From Promethearchaeia archaeon (lineage in GTDB: Archaea > Asgardarchaeota > Lokiarchaeia > Sigyniarchaeales > SOKP01): 64,000 bases of DNA. Positions 1 to 8,820 of the stretch are shown one piece after another (the first letter of the stretch is position 1; the number at the start of each line of letters is the position of its first letter). The notes below the pieces were generated by a model. It was not told the DNA's origin. It did no database searches and saw nothing but the letters and a program-made list of their open reading frames with translations. The stretch covers positions 94,904-158,903 of the forward strand of contig JAHQWG010000025.1 in the NCBI GenBank assembly GCA_029856045.1. Reading direction: 5' to 3'. Made by a program: the position numbers and the translations under genes.

Positions 1-498
1 GATGCTGATGGTGGGCATGCAATGCCGATGGGTCCATGCGAATTATGTGATTATGTTGGATTGGATACTATGCATCATGTAATGGAATATTATGCAGAAA
101 CACTTTCACCCAATTTTAAACCAGGAAAAGTTATCTCAGAACTAGTTGAGTCAGGAAATCTAGGTGCTAAAACTGGTAAAGGCTTTTATGATTGGTCTGG
201 AGGAAGACCAAAAATTGACAAATCGCAAAAAGCAGGATTATTTGACCTTCAAACTATGATGGCTATTATGTTAAACGAAGGTTGTAGGATTTTAGAGGAA
301 GGTGTAGCTTCTGGATTTAAAATCATTGATGAAGCAAACATGGCAGGTATGAATACACCTGGACCTTTTGGTGCTGGTAAAAAGAATTTCGAAGCATGGT
401 CAAAATTATTGGATGAAATAGCAGACAAGACGGGAAAGGAATATTTAAGGCCTTGTGAACTTATGAAGTCAGGTGGCTTCGTGAAAATGCGAAAATAA
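1..498 (+). CDS. 3-hydroxyacyl-CoA dehydrogenase, C-terminal part (5' truncated by window edge)
   Basis: Frame is open from base 1; GPCELCDYVGLDTMHHVMEYY...GNLGAKTGKGFYDW is typical of the 3HCDH C-terminal domain; close paralogue of the next two genes. Confidence 0.9.
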   Translation, partial: DADGGHAMPMGPCELCDYVGLDTMHHVMEYYAETLSPNFKPGKVISELVESGNLGAKTGKGFYDWSGGRPKIDKSQKAGLFDLQTMMAIMLNEGCRILEEGVASGFKIIDEANMAGMNTPGPFGAGKKNFEAWSKLLDEIADKTGKEYLRPCELMKSGGFVKMRK

Positions 499-592
499 AT
501 TATTAAAAAAATATTAAAATTTTTATTCACTTCTTTTTTTTCTAATTAAACATTATTCTTATTAAATAAATATTGGAAATTGTATACAAATT

Positions 593-1783
593 ATGGTCGA
601 TATTAGCAATATTAAGACATTTGTAATAATTGGCGTTGGTACTATGGGTCGAGAAATTGCACAAGTAGCCCTCATGGCTGGCTTTGATAATGTTATATTG
701 AACGATATTGAAGAGGATGTAATGAATAGAGCTGAAGTATATATTATCAATGGACTTAAGAGGCTTGAAGCAAAAAATAAATTAGGTGAAGGAGTTAGTA
801 CCGAAATGATCATGGCAAAATTAGTAAAAGAAGCGGATTTAGTAAAGGCAGTGTCAAATGCAGATTTCGTAGTTGAAGCAGTTCCTGAAATTATGAAGAT
901 AAAACAAGAAGTATTTGAGAAATTGGGTAAATTTGCACCCGAGCACGCAATTTTAGCATCAAATTCATCAACAATGAGCATAACAAAAATAGCTGAACAG
1001 TCAGGGAGACCTGAAAAGGTAATAGGTATGCACTTTTTTATTCCTATCGTGGTTCTTAGGCTAATTGAATTAATTAAAGGAGAAAAAACATCTCAAGAAA
1101 CGATGGATATTAGTTATATGGTTGGAATGAAATTGCCAGCCCTTAAGGGTAAAAGATTTATAATTCAAATTGAAAAAGAAAGCCCAGGCTTTATCGTAAA
1201 TAGATTAACAATAGGAGGAAATATGTATTTAAATTGTGTTATTGATAATGCATTCGAGAAAGGAATTCCATGGGAAGATGTTGATGCAGACACCGGAGAT
1301 TTAACACAATGGGGACCTTTAGTAAAACTCGATTTTCTCGGCTTAGATGTAATATATCATTGTCAAAAATATTTTGAGGAGGCTCTCTCTCCAGATTTTA
1401 ACCCGGGAAAAGTCCTTACAAAGTTAGTCAAAGAGGGTAATTTAGGAAGCAAAACTGGAAGGGGTTTTTATGAATGGACAGCAGATGGAAAACCTAAATT
1501 AAAAAAGGGAAAAAAAGCAGGGCTTTTTGATCTTGAAACTTATATGGCTGTTCAATTAAATGAAGGTTGTAGATTATTAGAAGAAGGAATCGTTTCTGGT
1601 TATAAAATAATTGATGATACAATGCTAGCAGGTATGGATATGCCAGGTCCATTTAGTGCTGGAAAAAGAAATTATAAAAAATGGGCTGAATTGTTAGAAC
1701 TATTAGCAAACAAGACAGGAAAAGAATATTTTAGACCTTGTACTCTGATGAAATCGGGTGGTTTTATTAAGATGCGAAAATGA
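593..1783 (+). CDS. 3-hydroxyacyl-CoA dehydrogenase
   Basis: N-terminal Rossmann motif GVGTMG, SNSSTMSIT and GMHFF motifs, GNLGSKTGRGFYEW C-terminal domain. Confidence 0.93.
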   Translation: MVDISNIKTFVIIGVGTMGREIAQVALMAGFDNVILNDIEEDVMNRAEVYIINGLKRLEAKNKLGEGVSTEMIMAKLVKEADLVKAVSNADFVVEAVPEIMKIKQEVFEKLGKFAPEHAILASNSSTMSITKIAEQSGRPEKVIGMHFFIPIVVLRLIELIKGEKTSQETMDISYMVGMKLPALKGKRFIIQIEKESPGFIVNRLTIGGNMYLNCVIDNAFEKGIPWEDVDADTGDLTQWGPLVKLDFLGLDVIYHCQKYFEEALSPDFNPGKVLTKLVKEGNLGSKTGRGFYEWTADGKPKLKKGKKAGLFDLETYMAVQLNEGCRLLEEGIVSGYKIIDDTMLAGMDMPGPFSAGKRNYKKWAELLELLANKTGKEYFRPCTLMKSGGFIKMRK

Positions 1784-1882
1784 AAAGATTAAATAATTGC
1801 AAAAACATAATCAATTTTATTTGAATAGTTTAATTTAACGATTTTTAATAAAGAAAAGATCTTTAGCTAGAGGGGACAAAAG

Positions 1883-3070
1883 ATAGTAGATATTAGCAAT
1901 ATTAAAAATATTGTTGTGGTTGGAGCTGGTATTATGGGTCTCGGTATCACTCAATCTGCATTATGGGGTGGTTTTGAGAAGGTTGTCTTGAATGATATCA
2001 AAAAGGAATTTATTGATAACGGAATTAAAAAGATTGAAGAGGGGTTGAGAAAATCCGAATCTAAAGGAAAATTAGGGGAAGGGATTACTACTGATGCACT
2101 TATGCCAAATCTGATTAAAGAAGTGGATCTCGTAAAAGCTATTGCAGACGCTGATTTTATATTTGAAGTAGTTACTGAGGATTTGAAAATTAAACAAGAA
2201 GTATATAAAAAATTAGGAGAAAATTCTCCTGAACATACTATTTTCGCATCAAATACCTCAACTATAAAAATTACAGAATTGGGAGAAGCTTCAAATCGCC
2301 CTGAACAAGTAATAGGGATGCACTTTTTCCTACCTCCATATCGTCAAAGAGGGATAGAAATAATGAAAGGTGAAAAAACTTCTGATGAAACTATGGAAAT
2401 TGGTGTGGCTGTTGGCCAAAAATTACCATGTCTTGATGGGAAAAGAGTGATTGCTCAACTTGAAAAAGAAAGTCCAGGATTTATTGTAAATAGGCTACTT
2501 TTATCCGCCCAAATTTATTTTAATTGGATTCTTGATCAAACAGAAGAAAATAAGATTTCATTGGAACAAATTGATGCAGATGCAGGTAATTTAGTGTTAA
2601 TTGGTCCATGTGAATTATCTGATTATCTAGGATTAGACACTTTTTATAATAGTATGAAATCATTTGAAACAATACTTTCTCCAGATTTTGCTCCTGGAGA
2701 AGTTCTCACAAAATTGGTCTCAGAGGGACATTTTGGTAAAAAAACCGGGAAAGGCTTCTATGATTGGATTGAAGGAAAACCCAAAATAGATAAATCAAAA
2801 AAGGCAGGATTTTTTAATCCAGAAGTGATGATGGCTATTCAATTAAATGAGGGGTGTAGGCTTTTAGAAGAGGGAGTCGTTAAGGGATACAAGATTATTG
2901 ATGATATTATGTTAAGTGGTACTGGCATGCCTGGTCCATTCGGCGCTGGTAAAAGAAATTATGAAAAATGGTCTAATATGTTAAATAAATTAGCAACCCA
3001 GATTGGAAAAGAATATCTTAGACCTTGTAAATTATTAAAATCTGGAAATTTCATTGAAATGAGAAAATGA
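1883..3070 (+). CDS. 3-hydroxyacyl-CoA dehydrogenase (third tandem paralogue; probable AUA start at 1883)
   Basis: ORF track starts at GTG 1916, but the frame is open to the TAG at 1868 and reads ATA-GTA-GAT-ATT-AGC-AAT-ATT-AAA, matching MVDISNIK of the paralogue; GAGGGGA lies 6 nt upstream of the ATA. Confidence 0.9.
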   Translation: MVDISNIKNIVVVGAGIMGLGITQSALWGGFEKVVLNDIKKEFIDNGIKKIEEGLRKSESKGKLGEGITTDALMPNLIKEVDLVKAIADADFIFEVVTEDLKIKQEVYKKLGENSPEHTIFASNTSTIKITELGEASNRPEQVIGMHFFLPPYRQRGIEIMKGEKTSDETMEIGVAVGQKLPCLDGKRVIAQLEKESPGFIVNRLLLSAQIYFNWILDQTEENKISLEQIDADAGNLVLIGPCELSDYLGLDTFYNSMKSFETILSPDFAPGEVLTKLVSEGHFGKKTGKGFYDWIEGKPKIDKSKKAGFFNPEVMMAIQLNEGCRLLEEGVVKGYKIIDDIMLSGTGMPGPFGAGKRNYEKWSNMLNKLATQIGKEYLRPCKLLKSGNFIEMRK

Positions 3071-3119
3071 GTAGCTAGAGAATCCAAATTATTTAGAGAG
3101 AAATTTCTAATGGAATTTA

Positions 3120-4193
3120 TTATTCTATTGCTGTAATATCTCCCTCTTGTAGTATAACTCTAATTTTTTCAGCGTCTTTGAGAAATTCATTTCCTAAACT
3201 ATCATCACCCAATTCAACGCATAAATCTGCAATTTTTTCACAATATTCTAAAGCTTCTTCAAACCTTGAGTTTGAAAGTGCTGTTTCTGTCTTTTCTAGC
3301 ATAACATCTCTTTCGAATAATGGTCTTAATAAAGGACTTACATCTCCACTTATTTCTAAGATATCTGCAATTATATTAATCATTTTTTCTCTATTATTTG
3401 GATCAATGGCAACCATCTTGTAGGTTTTTGTACCTAAAATTTTTTCAATTTCTGCAACGGGAAGTGCTCCTGGTAAATCTTGCTTATTACCAATTATAGC
3501 TGCATGAGTATTTGGTGCCTCATTTTTAATTAAGTCAAGAAAAAATCTACTTTTCTCCACATTTTCTATAGTAGAATCTGTAATTATCAGAACCCCATCA
3601 CTTCCTCTGATGAATTTATTCCATAAAAAGCTGAATTGTTCTTGGCCGGCAAAATCCCATAGTAGAAACTGCAATTTCCCAATTTTAATTGTTGATACCT
3701 CTCCAGAGATAGTGGGTATATGTTCCGTTGGGATTTCTTCGGATCTAATTAACCTTGTAGTTGTAGTTTTTCCAACACCAGAAAATCCGACTAGAGAGAT
3801 TTTTGGTTTTAAATTACGGTGTATTGCATCTAATGTTGGGTCAAATAAATTAAAAGTACTAGTATCAAATTGACCAGAAGTCATTATATCAGAGAAAAAA
3901 GTAAGAAATTCTTCTTTACATTTCAAAATCTGGCTTTCCAAGTTTTCAAATGATAGGGATAAACTACTTAAAAAGATTACTATTAATTTTAATTCTTTAG
4001 ATGTTGTATAACATACTCTTGACTTATAATAATCGAAATAATTAGTTTTATCAGTGGATCCTTTAAAAGCTTCTTTATTTATTTGATCTAATAAACTATT
4101 AAAGAGCTCTTGAGTGACTGTTTTTCCAAAATTGCGAAAGTATAATAAATTATTATCTTTATAGACATAAACTTGTCTTAAAATAAAAAACAC
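3120..4193 (-). CDS. Arf-like small GTPase with N-terminal longin-like domain and C-terminal helical extension
   Basis: G1 GFSGVGKTTT, G2 IPT, G3 WDFAGQ, G4 NKQD; about 130 residues before G1 resemble a longin/roadblock-type fold (VYVYKDNNLLYFRNFGK). Confidence 0.85.
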   Translation of the reverse strand: MFFILRQVYVYKDNNLLYFRNFGKTVTQELFNSLLDQINKEAFKGSTDKTNYFDYYKSRVCYTTSKELKLIVIFLSSLSLSFENLESQILKCKEEFLTFFSDIMTSGQFDTSTFNLFDPTLDAIHRNLKPKISLVGFSGVGKTTTTRLIRSEEIPTEHIPTISGEVSTIKIGKLQFLLWDFAGQEQFSFLWNKFIRGSDGVLIITDSTIENVEKSRFFLDLIKNEAPNTHAAIIGNKQDLPGALPVAEIEKILGTKTYKMVAIDPNNREKMINIIADILEISGDVSPLLRPLFERDVMLEKTETALSNSRFEEALEYCEKIADLCVELGDDSLGNEFLKDAEKIRVILQEGDITAIE

Positions 4194-4375
4194 CCTATTG
4201 ATATTAATAAGCTTATTAATGCAAATTTTTGCTTTCTTTATCTCATAATGAAAAATTTTAAATTTAAATTTATTTAATAAGGATTTTAATATATTATCCC
4301 TTCAATTAAAATTAATATAAATAGAGGTTTCAAGTTTCGAAATCATTAAAAAAGATCTTAAAAGGAAGATGAATT

Positions 4376-6118
4376 TTGAGTGAAAAAGTATCACATGGTA
4401 AGATTTGGAATTTTAAATACACTAAGCATGTTCTTTTTTTGTATTTAATTTTTTCAATATCATTGTTTCTTTTAGAATTCTTTTTAACTAACCAAGTTGG
4501 TTGGAGTTTCTTTATCACTTATGCGGGCATTTTCTATATTGCGCCTTATACCAAGCACGGTATTGAAGACCTCTTTGATCAATTTCATATAAAAAATAAA
4601 TTCAGAAACGTATTGGTTCCTTGGATTCTATTTTTTCTTATATTTGTCTATTGCGCATTATTTTTTATATCAGGCCTTATACCTTTTACTATTTACGCAA
4701 TCTATATAACTGCTATTGTAATTGTTTTTAATATTTTATTAACCATTAATTCACTTATCAGAATAGTTGCAGTTGGGTTTCATAGGAGAAAAATTGATAT
4801 ATTCCCTATAAATAGAGTTGAATTTGCTGCAATGGAACATTTAAAAAATGGAAATCTAAGTTTCTCTGAATTAAAAAATAAAATAAAAGGAATATTTAAT
4901 ATTTTTATTCAAAATGTTTATTTTGATGATGAAACAGCAGCTTCTTCCATATATCTTTTGTGTGGTCTCCGTTTAGCTGACAGTAATGAAAAAAATGTCT
5001 CTTTAAACGAAAAAGGAAAAAAAAGTGTGAAAATTTGGGAAGATACTTTAAAGAATCAATTGGAAAGATTTAATAAAATTCTCAACAGCAACGCCGTGCT
5101 AATACGGTCTTTTATTGGGTTATTTCTCATTAGTTTGTTTAAGATTTTTTTTGGGTTATTCAATTCTGACTCGTTGTTTGCAGAAGGTTTTGAAAATTTT
5201 CTTGATTGTGTAGCAGTTATTTTAATTGGAATTGGTATTAAATTTAAGAAAGAAAAATCTGTAAATATCATATTAGTCAGTTTGATGACATTTACTGGAA
5301 TTTCTATTTTGATTAGTTCAATTGGATCACTTTTTAATCCTGAACCAATATCAGCTTCAATTATTATTATTATAATTTCGATTATTTCCATTTTTTTTAA
5401 CACTTATTTACGCACATTAAAAAATTTTGTAGGGAAGAAAAATCGAAATTCTTCACTAGTAGCGAGTGCAATCGATAGTAGAGTGAATATTATGATTTCT
5501 ATTGGTATTATTGTAGGTACTTTATTTTCTGACCTTGGAGCAAATTTAGATCCTCCTTTTACTCTTTTTTATTATTTGGATCCAATTATTGCAATTATTG
5601 TCTGCTTTTTAATTTTTAAGGAGGTTGTTGAAATTATTAAAGAATTTATTACAGGTGAAGAGGAAGAGATAGAATTTGAGAGTTTTCAAATGAAATATGA
5701 AGAAATTTTTGAAGAATATATTGTTAAATGGATTCTCTCCGTTTATAATGATGATCCAGAGATAAAACTAACTATCAGACAACTAAATGAATATTTTCAA
5801 AAATCTTTGAAAAAAGGTGAAGAAATTTATACAGAATTTTCCCACTTTGGTCTATATCTCTTTAAAGAAAAGGGAATACATTTTATTATTACAAAACTAA
5901 TTAAAAATGATCTATTAAATCAATCAGTTGAAAATTATCTCACTTTAACTGAAAAAGGAGTATTTTTATATGAAAATTTCTACTCTGGGGAATTATTAGA
6001 AGATGTTCAGGATCCTTTTGATTTCTTTTTTGATGACCATAGTGATACAGCTAAGGTAAAATATCGAAAAAAAAAAGTCATAGAAAATTTTGAAACCGTT
6101 AAAAAAGGAAAAAAATAA
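4376..6118 (+). CDS. Multi-pass membrane protein with cation-diffusion-facilitator-like region and long cytosolic C-terminus
   Basis: Several hydrophobic segments; SLVASAIDSRVNIMISIGIIVGTLF...YLDPIIAIIVCFLIFKEVVEIIKE resembles the CDF transmembrane core. Confidence 0.55.
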   Translation: MSEKVSHGKIWNFKYTKHVLFLYLIFSISLFLLEFFLTNQVGWSFFITYAGIFYIAPYTKHGIEDLFDQFHIKNKFRNVLVPWILFFLIFVYCALFFISGLIPFTIYAIYITAIVIVFNILLTINSLIRIVAVGFHRRKIDIFPINRVEFAAMEHLKNGNLSFSELKNKIKGIFNIFIQNVYFDDETAASSIYLLCGLRLADSNEKNVSLNEKGKKSVKIWEDTLKNQLERFNKILNSNAVLIRSFIGLFLISLFKIFFGLFNSDSLFAEGFENFLDCVAVILIGIGIKFKKEKSVNIILVSLMTFTGISILISSIGSLFNPEPISASIIIIIISIISIFFNTYLRTLKNFVGKKNRNSSLVASAIDSRVNIMISIGIIVGTLFSDLGANLDPPFTLFYYLDPIIAIIVCFLIFKEVVEIIKEFITGEEEEIEFESFQMKYEEIFEEYIVKWILSVYNDDPEIKLTIRQLNEYFQKSLKKGEEIYTEFSHFGLYLFKEKGIHFIITKLIKNDLLNQSVENYLTLTEKGVFLYENFYSGELLEDVQDPFDFFFDDHSDTAKVKYRKKKVIENFETVKKGKK

Positions 6119-6135
6119 AAAAATTGAAAAATATT

Positions 6136-7071
6136 CTACATTTTTACTAATTGTCCAATTGAATCCATCATAGTCTGTTGTTTAGGTAGTCCTTTCATTA
6201 ATTCGGATTGTACTCTTTCGACTAATTGTTGTGGAGTCCATACTTGATTATTATTTTCAATTTTATTAACAGTATGCCATCCTCTGAAAACATAAACTTT
6301 ATCTCCTACTACCCTAAAAACTTCTCCAGTAATTTTTTTTGCAGCATCAGATGCTAAAAAGACGACCATAGGTGCAACATTACGAGGATTAAAAATATCA
6401 AAGCCAGTTTCATCCATTTTTTTCATAATAGGAGCAGTTTGCGGAGTTGCCTCTACTGTTAATCGTGTTCGAGCCACTGGAACAATACAATTAACGGTTG
6501 AATATTTTCTTAATTCACCAGCTAGGATAATTGTCATTGCAGCAATTCCCGCTTTTGCAGCGCCATAATTTGATTGTCCTAAATTACCTAATAACCCAGC
6601 ATCACTTGCAGTATTAATAATTCGCCCTTGAAAATTTGGATTAGTTTTTCCTGTTTGTCTGTAATATGCTGATGTATGACGACACATATTAAAAGTCCCT
6701 TTTAAATGAACAGCAATTACTGCATCAAATTCTGCTTCAGTCATATTGAAAATCATACGATCTCTAAGTATTCCTGCATTATTTATAACTATGTCTAGAC
6801 CTCCTAATTCATCAATAGCTTGTTTTATCATTCCTCCTGTTTTCTGAAAATCAGTTACGGAATCATAATTAGCAACAGCATTGACTCCAAGAGCTTTTAC
6901 TTCTTTCACAACATCATCAGCAACTTTACCTTCCCCTGATCCATCAGTAGAAGCACCCAAATCATTTATTAACAAATTACATCCTTCTTTTGCCATAAGT
7001 AATGCTTCTTCACGACCTAAACCTCTTCCAGCACCAGTTATAATTGCAACCTTTCCATCTAACATTCCCAT
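6136..7071 (-). CDS. Short-chain dehydrogenase/reductase, HSD17B4/MFE-2 type
   Basis: TGAGRGLG cofactor motif, NNAG, YGAAKAG active site; LLINDLGASTDGSGEGKVADDVV typical of MFE-2-type SDRs. Confidence 0.9.
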   Translation of the reverse strand: MGMLDGKVAIITGAGRGLGREEALLMAKEGCNLLINDLGASTDGSGEGKVADDVVKEVKALGVNAVANYDSVTDFQKTGGMIKQAIDELGGLDIVINNAGILRDRMIFNMTEAEFDAVIAVHLKGTFNMCRHTSAYYRQTGKTNPNFQGRIINTASDAGLLGNLGQSNYGAAKAGIAAMTIILAGELRKYSTVNCIVPVARTRLTVEATPQTAPIMKKMDETGFDIFNPRNVAPMVVFLASDAAKKITGEVFRVVGDKVYVFRGWHTVNKIENNNQVWTPQQLVERVQSELMKGLPKQQTMMDSIGQLVKM

Positions 7072-7206
7072 ATTTCTATATCACTCTTATTAAGTATTTA
7101 AAAACTCTTTTTTGTTATATTTAAACAATTTGATGGAAATTATTTATTTCTTATCAAACGGTTTAATATTTTTTAAAAAATCGAATAAAATTTACAAATT
7201 AAAAAC

Positions 7207-7989
7207 TCATAAAATCTCTTTATTTGCTTTTTTAATCCCGAAGATTAATTCCTTATTCTTCTCTATATAATTATGACCAAAACCCTTAATCTTATTAAGA
7301 GGTCCCTCAATTCCTTTTGGATTGCCGGTTCTGGTATATATAATAAATGACTGTTTAATTGCTTTTAGAACATTATATGGAGTTTTGAAATGATCAATCA
7401 ATTGAACTGCTTTTTTTGGACCAGTATCAAAAAGTCCTTCAATAATAAAAGACATTCTTTCTTCAATAGATAAACCTTTGGGCGCTTTTCGAGAGATAAT
7501 TGGTGCTTTATCTTCTATTTGTTCCCTTATTGCAATTCTTTCAATCACGATTGCAGTATCATCAATATTTCTGGTTGGGATTACACTGATTCCTAGCTTA
7601 TATGAAACATATGCTAATGCACCATAAATTGAGCTTATTTTCATTCCAGTATTATCAAAAACCTCGTCATTTAAGCCTTCAATTATAAGAATTGGTGTGG
7701 AATATGTATCTTTTAACCGTAAAAGTTGCTCAAACAAGCGATTATCCATAATTGATACCACAAAATCAAAACCAGTCTTACGTTCTATGGCAATTTCATT
7801 AGTGATAATAATATCTGCAACATCTAATTGCTTAGTTTGGAGTAATATTTGATCCTTCTTTTTAGAAAATATATCTATCAATTTCCTTTCGCGATTATCT
7901 AAAATAATTTGGAGGAGATTATTTGAAGCCAATTTAATACACCTTGAAAAAATAAATGATTTTTGATTTAAATAAGCAATGACTGACAA
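7207..7989 (-). CDS. ERCC4-type (XPF/Hef/Mus81) nuclease with helix-hairpin-helix C-terminus
   Basis: LDNRERKLIDIF and AIERKTGFDF (ERKxxxD active site) followed by an HhH-like region (FDTGPKKAVQLIDHFKTPYNVLKA). Confidence 0.9.
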   Translation of the reverse strand: MSVIAYLNQKSFIFSRCIKLASNNLLQIILDNRERKLIDIFSKKKDQILLQTKQLDVADIIITNEIAIERKTGFDFVVSIMDNRLFEQLLRLKDTYSTPILIIEGLNDEVFDNTGMKISSIYGALAYVSYKLGISVIPTRNIDDTAIVIERIAIREQIEDKAPIISRKAPKGLSIEERMSFIIEGLFDTGPKKAVQLIDHFKTPYNVLKAIKQSFIIYTRTGNPKGIEGPLNKIKGFGHNYIEKNKELIFGIKKANKEIL

Positions 7990-8001
7990 AATTTTTTTAT
8001 T

Positions 8002-8820
8002 CTATTCGATGGAACCTTTAAATTCAACTCGTTCTCCCGTGTCAACTATTCTTCTAACTCTTTGTACATTTACTTCACGCATTTCTGTATTATTTTTAAA
8101 TTTTCGAGCAGGTTGGCCAATATAAGTCCAGTCTTTTTCTAACCTTTGTCCTATATTAGTCATTGCCCAAACACCAAGAACAGAACCCTTTTCCATAACA
8201 GTTCCAGGAGAAACAACCGCATAACCTCCTATTATGCAATGATCTCCAATTATTACCTTTTTAAGAAGCATATAATCTCCAATAACATTACTAGAAAGAA
8301 TTATAGCACCCTGTCCAACCATAATATTTTTTCCAAATTCTATAAACTCACTATCTACCCATCCATCAAATAAAGTGGATTTAAAATCAGCCTTCATTCC
8401 ACAAATCTTAAACGCGAGGTTTGTGATCCATGGGACCGGGAAAGAATTCCATACATAAAAAATAAATTTTTTAATAGTTGCACGAAAGCAATAGTAAAAA
8501 TAATCTTTATCCTTTAGATCAATTTTGAAGATTCCTTCTTTTGGTTTATGGATTAAATCTAGAAGAATTAAAAGAAGTTTTCCTACTCCTAAATTAATAA
8601 GCAAAAAACAAAAATACCAAGCTAAAATATCGATTGGTAATCTAATAATCATAAGGTTAAAAACTGTACTTCTCAAAACGTTACTATAGAAAGTAAAAAA
8701 AAGATATATTGTGGGAGAAAGGGCAATAAAAATCAAAAAAACATAAATTATACTAAATCTTTTCGCGATCGGAGGGCTTGTTGTAATAGGAACCTCGTCA
8801 GAATTGTAATTAATCTCCAA
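8002..8820 (-). CDS. Membrane protein with left-handed beta-helix (hexapeptide) acyltransferase-like domain
   Basis: N-terminal TM helices, then hexapeptide-like repeats (FGKNIMVGQGAIILSSNVIGDYMLLKKVIIGDHCIIGGYAVVSPGTVMEKGS). Confidence 0.75.
   Translation of the reverse strand: MEINYNSDEVPITTSPPIAKRFSIIYVFLIFIALSPTIYLFFTFYSNVLRSTVFNLMIIRLPIDILAWYFCFLLINLGVGKLLLILLDLIHKPKEGIFKIDLKDKDYFYYCFRATIKKFIFYVWNSFPVPWITNLAFKICGMKADFKSTLFDGWVDSEFIEFGKNIMVGQGAIILSSNVIGDYMLLKKVIIGDHCIIGGYAVVSPGTVMEKGSVLGVWAMTNIGQRLEKDWTYIGQPARKFKNNTEMREVNVQRVRRIVDTGERVEFKGSIE

Noticed and set aside
249-981. Minus-strand ORFs 249..530 and 562..981
   Set aside because: Antisense to well-supported 3-hydroxyacyl-CoA dehydrogenase genes.
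3178-3873. Plus-strand ORFs opposite the longin-GTPase gene
   Set aside because: Shadow ORFs; the minus-strand GTPase motifs are intact.
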